Below, one piece after another: positions 36,561 to 45,589 of a stretch of 64,000 nucleotides of DNA. A program made the position numbers and the translations under genes. The stretch's first letter is position 1; every line of letters begins with the position of its first letter. A model generated the notes under the pieces. That model was not told the origin of the DNA and did not search any database. It saw nothing but the letters and a program-made list of their open reading frames with translations. This stretch comes from an uncultured Francisella sp. GTDB lineage: Bacteria > Pseudomonadota > Gammaproteobacteria > Burkholderiales > Neisseriaceae. The stretch lies in contig CALTZA010000003.1 in assembly GCA_943913655.1 (NCBI GenBank), forward strand, positions 62,001 through 126,000. The letters are read 5' to 3'.

Positions 36561-36773
36561 AATGGCAATATAGCTAGAAAAAAGAAAGTAATTGAAAAGT
36601 ATTGAAGATATTGTAAAAGGAAAAACTAAAACTCTAATGATCTACTTTTGTTAGAAAATATATAAGCTCAGGCAGTTATAGCGGTCTTTTTAGAAGAGAT
36701 ATTAATTTTAAAAATTTATTATATTTAAATGAATCTAATTAAATAATTATTTGCTTCTGCCAGTTGTAAAAAT

Positions 36774-36811
36774 AAAAAACCCAACTCACATTTTTGTGAG
36801 CTGGGTTTTTT
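36774..36811. terminator. Bidirectional intrinsic terminator downstream of the autotransporter
   Basis: AAAAAACCCAACTCACA pairs with TGTGAGCTGGGTTTTTT (one mismatch/G-U), with a 4-nt loop and A/T runs on both sides, so it can stop transcription in both directions. It lies 17 bp after the autotransporter stop codon. Confidence 0.92.
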
Positions 36812-36827
36812 ATTTAGTAAACAACAA

Positions 36828-39800
36828 CTAAAAGTTATAACGATATCCCACAGAATAAGACAAGTTCTTGTTTCTAGCCTTATTTCCGTCAATTGAATAA
36901 CTAACAGAAGTTGTCACTTTGGCATGTTTATTAATAGTGTATTGAACTGTTGGTTTAATTTCACCCCAAGTATCTGAATTTTTAACCAAGCGATCCACCT
37001 CACGCTTAAATGTTCTTGAGTAGTGTTTCAAACCACCTTCCCCAAACACTCTGTCATGCTTACCCTTGCCAATGTTTTTGTTAATCGTTAAATCAACAGA
37101 AGAACGCAACTTCGCTGCATCATTCAAGCAATCATCGGAAATACGAAGTCCAAGAGTCGCATATTCTTGATCTATAGATTGCTTATTAAAACGCATTGCT
37201 GTACTAGAGTTACCTTTTTCTTCATAGCCCTTCACTTCATAACGATTCTTGGTTAAAGCAGCAAATGGCGCTAATACCCAAGTACCACCCAAAGAGTTTT
37301 CAAAACCAGCTTCTAAGCGAACACCCCAGCTTCTACCAGTGGTATCACCCTTTTCAGTTTGCACATGTTTGCCTAGTGGAATAGATCGATTGATGTCATC
37401 AAACCTAGTCGTGCCTCCAGTTAATTGTGCATTAAACCAAGCAGGCCCATAGCTATATTGAGCAAATAAAGTTAAAGCAGCTTCTTCTTGATTAAACTTA
37501 AAGTTGCGATGTGGCTCAACTTTGCTATAAGCCAAAGAAAGCATAGCACCTAAATCTAAATCCGCAGAAGGACGATAACCATAACCAATATTCACTCCAT
37601 TGTAAACCACTGCCCTATTATTTAAAGAGCGTTTCTGCCTAGCCAAACCACCAGAATAACCGCCAAAGGCATAAGTGTCACCCTGTCCAGCATAAGGGCG
37701 AGCATTGATGCGGTTTAATTCACCCAACAAGAAATCTTGACGGGCTTTCAAACCCACTTGCATGGCACGACTTAAACCAGTTACATATGCAGGAGCATTC
37801 AAGGTTGCAATTGCATACTCAGCAATAATACGGTGCATATATTTACTAGGATGATGCCAATCAGTGTACATATACTGGCGTCCATCTTTACCATAATAAT
37901 AATTATCTCCTTCATCACAGTTAGGAGCAATTACCCCAATGCGACATTCTGGTACCAGGATCTCATTAATACCATAAGCAAGCGGATTATTGACTACTTC
38001 TTTAAACAAAGCGTTAACATCCAATAATACAACATTATCACCTTTAACTCGTGCAACGCGATTTTCCATTGCATGATTAAACCAGTTAATAACATTGTTT
38101 TGTAGATTAAATACAAGATCATAATATGCGCTTAATAAGCTTGTAGGTAAATACCAGTAATGCTTATGTAAGGCATTAATACTGTTCTCTCTTAAGTAAG
38201 CAATACCGTTATTAGCCATCAGTCTACCCACTCTTTGGTCTGGGTCCCTCAAGTGCTTATCAATATCAGCCATAATGTGTCCACCAGCATTGATGATATC
38301 AAATGGTGTGTTCGCAGTGAGAATACCACTATCAAACATTGCAGGTAAAAAGACTCCTGTGAAAGAAGTGTAAGCAGAGCTTGGAATATTCATCACAAAA
38401 ATTGGACCTTGGGCACCACGATCAATCAACCATTGTGCTAACTTACCAGGATATAGCGCTTTATCATTTAGATAAGGGGCATTAGCCTTAGGACCTGAGA
38501 AAATTGTCCTCCAATTCAAAGGATCAAGCATTGCAAATTGGATATCTTGTGTTATGTCATTACCCCCTCCCCAAATCACAAAAGCATCATCTTTGTTGGC
38601 ATGGCCACCATTTCTCTTTAAGTAGCGTTTTACCTGAAGATCTAAAGTATCTCTTGGAGTAATCCATGCCAATGGATCAAATATGTCAGTACGTAACACT
38701 GAACCTGACATCGCATAATTAGCACCACCGAATCTTTCTGGAGTGACTGGCTTACCAGTCAAGGCCAAACTTAAGTAAGAATTATAGATTTCATAAGGAT
38801 TACCATCTGCCAAATAAATCGAACCGCGACCAAACGATCCAGTGTCAGATAAAGAGTCTCCAAAAGTTACTAAATTTCTAAACTCAAAATCCTTCGGCAT
38901 ATACTCATAATCATAAGTATGAAAACCATATTTCCATGCGTTTCTACTAGGGTGAGCTAGTTTAGACCAAACAAAACCAATAGGCACAGCTGTGCTAATA
39001 ATAGGTGCCGCCGTAGAAGCTATCGGAGCGACGCTGCTTGCTACACTTGATGAAGTCAAGAATGGGAAAGAGCTTGAAGGAGCCAGCGACGCACTCAGCC
39101 GACTTGCAGAAGATGAGCTTACTTGACTTGGCAATATACTACTAATTGCGGTTGCACCTGAACTAACAGCTAAAGAAAAATTAATTCCAGCTAAAGCAAT
39201 TGAGGGAAGACTCGATGTTCCAAGTACTGAGGAAGAGCTTGCTAAGCTTGTTAATACACCAGAAGAAGACAATAATAGCGCCGCACTACTTGGAAGAGAC
39301 GATTCCGAGGAAGAAAGACTCAAAAGTGATGTTGTAGTTAGACTAAAGGGGATACTGCTGCTACTTGTAATCAATGCATAAGACGGCAATGCACTAATGC
39401 TGCTAGAAATACCAGAAGGTACACTAGATAGCGAAGTTAATAGTGAAGAAGTTAATAGCGAAGACGGTACTGATGATGACAGATATACAGCAGACAAAGT
39501 AAGAGGAACTGTGCTTAAAAGTCCACTAAAGGCACTTAAGGAAGCTAACAATGAAACCGGAATTGATAATAAACTAAATGGCGGTATAGCTGATGCTATC
39601 GCTGCACTAGATGTAAGCGGTGCCAAAGCACTAGGCACAGAAGAAGATGCGCTAGACGAGGCTAATAGAGAAGTGGGAATTGATAACGAACTGGACGGTG
39701 GCACAGATGATGCTACTGCTGCACTAGATGTAAGCAGCGCCAAAGAGCCGGGCACAGAAAAAGATGCGCTAGATGAGGCTAGTAGAGAAGTGGGAATTGA

Positions 39801-40997
39801 TAACGAACTGGATGGTGGCACGGACAAGGTACTAAATATGAGCGGCGCCAAAGCACCATCCGCGAATATAAAGAGAGCATACGCAGCCACACTAGATGCG
39901 AGTGGCCCCAAAGCACTAGGCGCAGAAGAAGACAATGCTAGAAGACCATTCACTATAGCCATAGACAAGCTTGGTAGTGTAGAGCTTAAACCACCCACAA
40001 TAGCCAAACTAGCTAAAGTACCTGCTGAAGATGCTAATGCAGAAGTTAAAGCGATATAAGGTAAAGCAGAAAGAGACATTAAAGAAGAGGGAATCAAACT
40101 CAACGCAAAAGAGGTTGCACTTAACGTCAAGCTATATGCAGCCATCGCTGATGATGATGAACCGGCACTCAAGTTAAGGGGCACAGACAACAATGGAGCT
40201 AAAGAAGGAAGTAAAGTTAATGACCCCAATAATAAAGCGCTAGTACTTGATGGAAATAAAAAAGACGAATTTAAAATACGAGAAGAGCTGGCACCAATAG
40301 ATAACGGTATTGATGAGCTTGTCAACGAAGTTGCTAACAATGAAGTCACTACTTTTATAGATGATAAGGCCAGTGAGCTTGATACTGTCAAAAAAGATAA
40401 TGGCACAGAAGAGCTCACAGCTGAACTAGAAAACAGCGGCAGACTTAGCACAGATGAGGAGGATAAAAGAGGTGCAGACGAAACCAGTACTGGCAACGAC
40501 ACAATCAATGATGTACTCAACAATAAAGTGCCTGCAGATACATGTTGAGATGAGGAAAGAACAAGCGATGGTATGGTAGATGAAGAAACAAGTTCGTTAG
40601 GACGAGCCGCTCCATGGAAAACTTCTGGTATATCATTAACCAGTTCTGGCCTTTTTAAATCCCCTAATGCAGGTAACTCGCTTAAATTATGGCTGTGATT
40701 ATGAATCAAACCAGCTGCTAAAAGGGCAGCTTCCAATACAGCGGCTGTAATAGGCCCTTCTTTGTCACAGCAAGTGTTTTCTTGTAAATACCGTCCAAAA
40801 GTAAAATAACTGTTTTCTGCATTTGCGCTTACTGCTGTATCAGCAGTCTCCACTGCATTATCAGACTGTACTGTAGTTGGTTGGGTAGCAAGCTCATCGG
40901 CTGGCGAAATTTCGTTGCCTTCTGGCTCCGCATACACTGCCCCTGCTACGCACGATAACACCACTAAGCTTAAATATTTTCGAGCAAATTGTTCCAT
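36828..40997 (-). CDS. GDSL-esterase autotransporter with a giant serine-rich stalk
   Basis: 1389 residues from the ATG at 40997, preceded by GGGAG; an ATG 17 codons earlier lacks a site. The signal peptide is cleaved about AVYA-EPEG (23). Residues about 138-670 are a Ser/Ala/Leu/Pro-rich tract with few charges. A GDSL/SGNH esterase follows: FGDSLSDTG with Ser near 715, GANYAMSGS, GGGND (Asn near 813) and DWHHPS with Asp/His near 1046-1049. A C-terminal autotransporter barrel (about 1110-1389) ends YRYNF. This is the EstA/type Va plan, but classic EstA lacks the Ser tract, which here lies N-terminal to the enzyme. It probably hydrolyses ester lipids at the cell surface. It has its own promoter and terminator. 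Confidence 0.88.
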   Translation of the reverse strand: MEQFARKYLSLVVLSCVAGAVYAEPEGNEISPADELATQPTTVQSDNAVETADTAVSANAENSYFTFGRYLQENTCCDKEGPITAAVLEAALLAAGLIHNHSHNLSELPALGDLKRPELVNDIPEVFHGAARPNELVSSSTIPSLVLSSSQHVSAGTLLLSTSLIVSLPVLVSSAPLLSSSSVLSLPLFSSSAVSSSVPLSFLTVSSSLALSSIKVVTSLLATSLTSSSIPLSIGASSSRILNSSFLFPSSTSALLLGSLTLLPSLAPLLSVPLNLSAGSSSSAMAAYSLTLSATSFALSLIPSSLMSLSALPYIALTSALASSAGTLASLAIVGGLSSTLPSLSMAIVNGLLALSSSAPSALGPLASSVAAYALFIFADGALAPLIFSTLSVPPSSSLSIPTSLLASSSASFSVPGSLALLTSSAAVASSVPPSSSLSIPTSLLASSSASSSVPSALAPLTSSAAIASAIPPFSLLSIPVSLLASLSAFSGLLSTVPLTLSAVYLSSSVPSSLLTSSLLTSLSSVPSGISSSISALPSYALITSSSSIPFSLTTTSLLSLSSSESSLPSSAALLLSSSGVLTSLASSSSVLGTSSLPSIALAGINFSLAVSSGATAISSILPSQVSSSSASRLSASLAPSSSFPFLTSSSVASSVAPIASTAAPIISTAVPIGFVWSKLAHPSRNAWKYGFHTYDYEYMPKDFEFRNLVTFGDSLSDTGSFGRGSIYLADGNPYEIYNSYLSLALTGKPVTPERFGGANYAMSGSVLRTDIFDPLAWITPRDTLDLQVKRYLKRNGGHANKDDAFVIWGGGNDITQDIQFAMLDPLNWRTIFSGPKANAPYLNDKALYPGKLAQWLIDRGAQGPIFVMNIPSSAYTSFTGVFLPAMFDSGILTANTPFDIINAGGHIMADIDKHLRDPDQRVGRLMANNGIAYLRENSINALHKHYWYLPTSLLSAYYDLVFNLQNNVINWFNHAMENRVARVKGDNVVLLDVNALFKEVVNNPLAYGINEILVPECRIGVIAPNCDEGDNYYYGKDGRQYMYTDWHHPSKYMHRIIAEYAIATLNAPAYVTGLSRAMQVGLKARQDFLLGELNRINARPYAGQGDTYAFGGYSGGLARQKRSLNNRAVVYNGVNIGYGYRPSADLDLGAMLSLAYSKVEPHRNFKFNQEEAALTLFAQYSYGPAWFNAQLTGGTTRFDDINRSIPLGKHVQTEKGDTTGRSWGVRLEAGFENSLGGTWVLAPFAALTKNRYEVKGYEEKGNSSTAMRFNKQSIDQEYATLGLRISDDCLNDAAKLRSSVDLTINKNIGKGKHDRVFGEGGLKHYSRTFKREVDRLVKNSDTWGEIKPTVQYTINKHAKVTTSVSYSIDGNKARNKNLSYSVGYRYNF
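39541..39830. repeat. 117-bp in-frame tandem repeat inside the serine-rich stalk
   Basis: Near-identical units begin at 39544, 39661 and 39778 (plus-strand word GCTAxxAxxGAAxxxGGAATTGATAA), exactly 117 bp or 39 codons apart; the third is partial. In the protein they give three copies of SVPPSSSLSIPTSLLASSSA-like sequence. Copies two and three are most alike, which suggests recent duplication and possible length variation of the stalk. Confidence 0.85.
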
Positions 40998-41048
40998 TCT
41001 AAACTCCCTTATTCTAACTGCATCACATACAACATTAATCTCACGCAC

Positions 41049-41394
41049 TCTTTCAGAGCTATTCTGTTCAAAGCGCTTTTTTTATTTTTAGGCAGTAGTG
41101 AATTCACACCTGCCGCACCGTATCTTAAGTCTAGCACAGCATTTTTACATATTTCAATTACCTAAAAATTTATATAGGCTTGCTTCAATAAATTTTTATT
41201 TATTTTTAGACACAGCTGACTCTAATAAATTTTTTATCCATTTTTATATAATCCATTAATTCTAAAATATTATTAACGTCATCTTGTACTCTTGACTAAG
41301 GATGCACAGCATATTGTACTCACTAAATAGCATTTTAAATCTTGCTTTCTTAGTAGAAAAATTTAACGAAAAGTGTCTCATTTCTGCAACACTT
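41049..41394. other. Autotransporter-hydrolase intergenic region with an AT-rich direct repeat
   Basis: 346 bp without a gene. It holds the autotransporter promoter (41128-41157) and, upstream of it, two near-identical AT-rich words: AATAAATTTTTATTTATTTT at 41187 and AATAAATTTTTTATCCATTT at 41224, each 22-23 bp and 37 bp apart from start to start. They lie upstream of the -35 box and could be UP-element-like or regulator sites. No terminator for the hydrolase gene was seen. Confidence 0.4.
41128..41157 (-). promoter_or_regulatory. Autotransporter promoter
   Basis: TTGAAA (41152-41157) and TAGACT (41128-41133) on the minus strand with 18-bp spacing. The predicted leader is about 125 nt and contains an inverted GGCAG...CTGCC pair without a U-run. 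Confidence 0.65.
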
Positions 41395-42294
41395 TTACTT
41401 AGACTGCAAAGTGCATCTTCGGGCAGGTATTGTAAACCAGTACAAAACGCGTTGCACTACCCGCCTACTAAAAAGAAGTCCCAAATGTGTGATATGCAAT
41501 TGTTGAAACCCCTGCTCTTGAGGGATCTTTGATTCTTTTACTGACACCAAAGAGTCATTAGGCTCACTCCTTGGAAAGACCTTAAACAACCTATTGATAA
41601 AACCCGTTTTAGTACCCACAATTGTTAACAGCGGTATATTAGGGTTCCAGACAGGAACATGGCCATCTAAGCCATTTTTCCAAGATTTGTTGACGGAAAA
41701 AAAACGTGAAAATATCCACATAAGAGAATTAAATGGAGGCCCATTCTCTTTATTGTATTGGTACTTAGCAAATGCGGCTCCATTGTGGGGCGTTCCTAGA
41801 GTAACAACACGGCTGCCTTTGAATAATTCTGGATAATCTGCTTGCAAATAATGCAGCATCAACCCTCCCATACTATGTGCAACATAGTATACGGGTTGAT
41901 CTCCCTTAAATTTTTGAATCAATTTCGCTAACCGTGCCTCATTTTCTGTAAGCGATTTTCTAGTAGTATCATAGTTCGGTGAAAGTACCTGATAACCCTT
42001 ATTGTGTAGTTGATATGCTAAATAGCTCATTGTGAACCCCTTCATGTATAAACCATGCAGTAACACCACTTTTTTCGCCTCTTGAAAATATACAGGAGAT
42101 TTACTTGCTGTTATTTTCTCAGCACAAGTTGTTATCACTGGTTGAAAATGTACAAGAGGTTTATTTACTGCTTCTGACGTCTGATACGGCAATAAATTTA
42201 AATCAACCGCCTTGGCTAATTGGGGCATTAACAATAGTAGAATTGATACTATTAAACCAATCAATTGATTCATAGAATTAAAAAGTAAATACAT
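41395..42294 (-). CDS. Secreted alpha/beta hydrolase (lipase/esterase-like)
   Basis: 299 residues from the ATG at 42294, which has AAGGAG six bases before it; an earlier ATG at 42363 lacks one. A signal peptide (about 1-32, ending PQLAKA-VDL) indicates export. The hydrolase core shows VVLLHGLYMKGF (oxyanion region), YVAHSMGGLMLHYL (nucleophile Ser in the AHSMG elbow) and VTLGTPHNGAAF, typical of triacylglycerol lipase/PGAP1-like enzymes. The acid and His residues are not pinned down; VGTKTGF and DSLVSVKES precede a possible HITHLGLL His. The substrate is unknown. It neighbours the esterase autotransporter. Confidence 0.8.
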   Translation of the reverse strand: MYLLFNSMNQLIGLIVSILLLLMPQLAKAVDLNLLPYQTSEAVNKPLVHFQPVITTCAEKITASKSPVYFQEAKKVVLLHGLYMKGFTMSYLAYQLHNKGYQVLSPNYDTTRKSLTENEARLAKLIQKFKGDQPVYYVAHSMGGLMLHYLQADYPELFKGSRVVTLGTPHNGAAFAKYQYNKENGPPFNSLMWIFSRFFSVNKSWKNGLDGHVPVWNPNIPLLTIVGTKTGFINRLFKVFPRSEPNDSLVSVKESKIPQEQGFQQLHITHLGLLFSRRVVQRVLYWFTIPARRCTLQSK

Positions 42295-42387
42295 TATATT
42301 CTCCTTAATTAAATTTATCAGTAGATCATAAACTGCAAAAACTAAATAATAATTCTGCAACAACTGAGGGTTTTACGAATATCTATA

Positions 42388-44046
42388 CTACATTATATTA
42401 TAGTTTGGGCCATCTCCGCCTTCAGGCACAGACCAAACAATATTTTGTAAGGGATCTTTAATATCACAGGTTTTACAATGTAGGCAATTTTGTGCATTAA
42501 TTTGTAACCGCGCTGTTTTATTTTCCTCTTCGATTATCTCATAGACCCCAGCTGGACAATAACGTGTTTCAGGTGAATCATAGATACAATAGTTGATTGC
42601 ATAGGCCAAATGAGAATTTTTTAACTTTAGATGGCACGGTTGATCATCGCGATGCCTGATATCGGATAAATATAAACTTTCGTTTTTAGCAAAAGTGACA
42701 TGCTTATCATGTTTCGAGTAACTTATTTTTCTGCTTTTAGCTCTTGTGCACAACCTTCTATGGTCAGGACCATAGTGGCGCAAAGTCCAGGGGCCTTTTC
42801 CTTTCAATAAATAATCTTCTAAACCACAGTAGATCAGGCCAGGAAACAATCCCCAACGAAAGGCTGGTCGATAATTACGCACTGACTTTAACTCTTGGTA
42901 TAACCAGCTATCCTTAAACAAAGATTGATAAGTATATGCTTCTAGCTTATTATCCTTCAGACTCTGCCAAACGGCTTCTGCTGCTAGAATACCAGATTTA
43001 ATCGCCGTATGGGTTCCTTTTAAGCGGGGTAGATTAAGAAAACCTGCGCTATCCCCTACCAATACACCTCCTGGGAAACTTAATTTGGGTAAACTTTGTA
43101 AGCCACCTTCACTAATTGCCTTTGCACCATAAGATAGACGCTTTCCTTCCTGAAGAATACTTTTAATTAGGGGATGTGTTTTGTATTGCTGAAATAGTTC
43201 ATAGGGAGAAAGATAAGGATTTTGATAATCAAGAGCTACCACGTATCCAATATAAACTCGTGAATCTGCTGCGTGATACAAGAATGAGCCGCCAGTCACA
43301 CGATGAGAAAGTGGCCAACCAATAGTATGAATCACCCTGCCTTCATGATGTTTACCAGCGGGAATCTGCCAAATTTCTTTTATTCCCAAAGCGTATACGC
43401 CAGGTCCTCTGGCCAAATTGAAGTGTTCAATGACCTCTTTACTTAAATTTCCTCTCACACCTTCAGCAAATATGGTCTGCCGACCTAAGATGGCTACTCC
43501 TCGCTGATAGCGACTCGTGTGACTACCATCAGCATGACATCCCAAATCTCCAGTCGCCACACCAATAACCTTATTATTTTCATAAAGCACCTCGCTGCCT
43601 GCAAAACCAGGATAAATGTCAACCCCTAGCGCTTCTGCTTGAGTAGATAGCCATCGACAAACCACACCCAAACTCACAATATAGTGCCCATGGTTATGCA
43701 GACTAGGCGGTACTGGTAAAGATAAGGCTCTATTTGGGGTAAGCAAATAAAATATTTCTTCTGTTACTTGAGTTTGTATCGGAGAATTTTCATAACGCCA
43801 GTTGGGTAATAATTCTTCAAGAGCTTTACTATCCATAACTGCGCCTGAGAGAATGTGAGCACCGACTTGCGAACCTTTTTCTAACACACAGATACTTAGC
43901 TCTTTATTTTCTTGCTCGGCTAACTGTTTTAAGCGAATGGCCGAACTCAAACCTGCAGGACCCGCCCCGACAATCACCACATCAAAATGTAGTTGCTCGC
44001 GAGGAACAAGTTCCTTCCCCCATATTGGTTGGTGATTAAAACTCAT
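42388..44046 (-). CDS. Electron transfer flavoprotein:ubiquinone oxidoreductase
   Basis: 552 residues, full length. The FAD-binding VVIVGAGPAGLSSAIRL (24-40), the membrane-surface ubiquinone region (GYVVALDYQNPYLSPYELFQ), GDSAGFLNLPRLKGTHTA and the C-terminal [4Fe-4S] ligands in NCLHCKTCDIKDP (about 523-535) are present. It passes electrons from reduced ETF to ubiquinone. etfA/etfB are not in the window. It lies 10 bp downstream of a D-2-hydroxyacid-type flavoprotein dehydrogenase that could feed ETF. Confidence 0.93.
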   Translation of the reverse strand: MSFNHQPIWGKELVPREQLHFDVVIVGAGPAGLSSAIRLKQLAEQENKELSICVLEKGSQVGAHILSGAVMDSKALEELLPNWRYENSPIQTQVTEEIFYLLTPNRALSLPVPPSLHNHGHYIVSLGVVCRWLSTQAEALGVDIYPGFAGSEVLYENNKVIGVATGDLGCHADGSHTSRYQRGVAILGRQTIFAEGVRGNLSKEVIEHFNLARGPGVYALGIKEIWQIPAGKHHEGRVIHTIGWPLSHRVTGGSFLYHAADSRVYIGYVVALDYQNPYLSPYELFQQYKTHPLIKSILQEGKRLSYGAKAISEGGLQSLPKLSFPGGVLVGDSAGFLNLPRLKGTHTAIKSGILAAEAVWQSLKDNKLEAYTYQSLFKDSWLYQELKSVRNYRPAFRWGLFPGLIYCGLEDYLLKGKGPWTLRHYGPDHRRLCTRAKSRKISYSKHDKHVTFAKNESLYLSDIRHRDDQPCHLKLKNSHLAYAINYCIYDSPETRYCPAGVYEIIEEENKTARLQINAQNCLHCKTCDIKDPLQNIVWSVPEGGDGPNYNIM

Positions 44047-44056
44047 ATAAAAACTC

Positions 44057-45457
44057 TCACTGATCTGGCAGGAGTTTGCCTGGATTCATAATATTTCGAT
44101 CATCTAATTGTTTTTTAATATGATTCATCAATGCTATTTCCTGTTCACTACGCATATATCTTAACCACTGACGTTTTAGTTGTCCCACTCCATGCTCTGC
44201 AGCAATTGTGCCATGATATTTTAATACCTGATTGTAAACCACTTCATTAATAGCTGCTTCATATTGATAGATACCGGGGCCACGATCGCGCTCTAAGGCA
44301 ACATCATAGTGCAAACTACCATCTCCCAGGTGACCAAATAGCAAAGTTTGAGCATCCGCGAATTGTTGTTGTAAAGCAGTTTTTACACTAGCTATAAAAG
44401 GAGCAAGAAAAGTAATCGGTAAGGCAATATCATGTTTAATTGTTACACCCCACATCTTTTTTTGTGCCTGAGAAATGCTTTCCCTTAGCCGCCAAAAAGT
44501 ATGCGCTTCACTTTCCCTTGTGGCTACCAGCACTTCTTGCAAATTTTGTGATGATAATAAATCCAATACTCGCTGCAAAATAACCAACCGATCCTCCTCT
44601 TTTGCTAAACTGAATTCACAAAGTACATAAACTTCTCCTTTAAGGGGTATATTTACCTGATTGAGTTCACAAGACCAGGTAAAAGGTACCTTTTCCATAT
44701 ACTCAAAACTTGTTAGTTCATCAGAAAAATATTGTTGCAAGGTGACTAATAAATCTAGTATGTTAGATAAGCTAGGTGCTGCTAATAATAAAGTAAGATG
44801 TATAGACCTGATAGGATACAGTTTCAAGGCAGCAGCAGTAATCACCCCAAGAGTACCTTCACTACCTATCCAAAGATGTTTGCTGTCAAGACCAGCAGTA
44901 TTTTTATGTAAGCTGGTTAGATGACTCATCAATTCGCCATTAGGTAATACTATCTCTAATCCTAGCACCTGATCGCGCATTGTCCCATAGCGCAAAACAT
45001 TGGCTCCCCCTGCGTTACAGGCAATATTCCCACCGATCTGACAACTTCCTTCGCTTGCTAATTTTAAAGGGAAATAAAAGCCTCTTTGTTGGACATACTG
45101 TTGCACATGGGCAAGAATACAACCTGCCTCAACTACTACACTACAATCTAAGGGGAAAAAATTACGCACATGGTTTAATCCTTCTAATAGTAAAATCGCA
45201 CTATTTTCTATGCTAGGAATTCCTCCCCCACAAAGACCAGTATGTCCTCCCTGTGGAGTGATGGCAATGCGATGCTGATAGGCAATACGCATAATTTTTT
45301 GCACTGATTCAAGTGAACAGGGACGTAGTAAACAAGCGCAATGACTGCGATAACGCCCTCGCCAATCCAAATTTCGTGCCGCAATTATCTCCGGATCGGT
45401 GACCAATTCCTTAGTAGATAACACAGAAGCAAATAAAGCAGAAATATCTGATATCAA
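44057..45457 (-). CDS. FAD-linked D-2-hydroxyglutarate dehydrogenase-like oxidoreductase
   Basis: 466 residues. The VAO/PCMH FAD domain shows ITPQGGHTGLCGGG (about 71-84), GGNIACNAGGANVLRYGTMRDQVLG (about 147-171) and WIGSEGTLG (about 196-204). The C-terminal substrate domain has the metal-binding GHLGDGSLHYD and AAEHGVGQLKR. The pattern fits D2HGDH and related D-lactate/glycolate dehydrogenases; the exact substrate cannot be fixed by eye. Tight linkage to ETF-QO favours an ETF-coupled D-2-hydroxyglutarate dehydrogenase. It starts its operon divergently from the DUF445 gene. Confidence 0.82.
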   Translation of the reverse strand: MISDISALFASVLSTKELVTDPEIIAARNLDWRGRYRSHCACLLRPCSLESVQKIMRIAYQHRIAITPQGGHTGLCGGGIPSIENSAILLLEGLNHVRNFFPLDCSVVVEAGCILAHVQQYVQQRGFYFPLKLASEGSCQIGGNIACNAGGANVLRYGTMRDQVLGLEIVLPNGELMSHLTSLHKNTAGLDSKHLWIGSEGTLGVITAAALKLYPIRSIHLTLLLAAPSLSNILDLLVTLQQYFSDELTSFEYMEKVPFTWSCELNQVNIPLKGEVYVLCEFSLAKEEDRLVILQRVLDLLSSQNLQEVLVATRESEAHTFWRLRESISQAQKKMWGVTIKHDIALPITFLAPFIASVKTALQQQFADAQTLLFGHLGDGSLHYDVALERDRGPGIYQYEAAINEVVYNQVLKYHGTIAAEHGVGQLKRQWLRYMRSEQEIALMNHIKKQLDDRNIMNPGKLLPDQ

Positions 45458-45589
45458 AGTATAGCCCTCTTTTACAGATAACTAAGATAACTAAGTGATA
45501 TTTTAATTCTACTGAATAAAACGACGTTTTAATATGAATTAAAGTACAATTAAGAATATGTGCTCTTACTTTCTTTTAACTATAGATGA

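Noticed and set aside
34460..36827. Possible insertion sequence or prophage remnant
   Set aside because: No transposase motif, terminal inverted repeats, target duplication or phage genes were seen; the fragments look like exported proteins.
39397..40059. 220-codon acidic reading frame on the plus strand inside the autotransporter gene
   Set aside because: It is antisense to the Ser-rich repeat tract. Its regular acidic/Gly pattern mirrors Ser and Leu codons of the real gene, and it has no own context.
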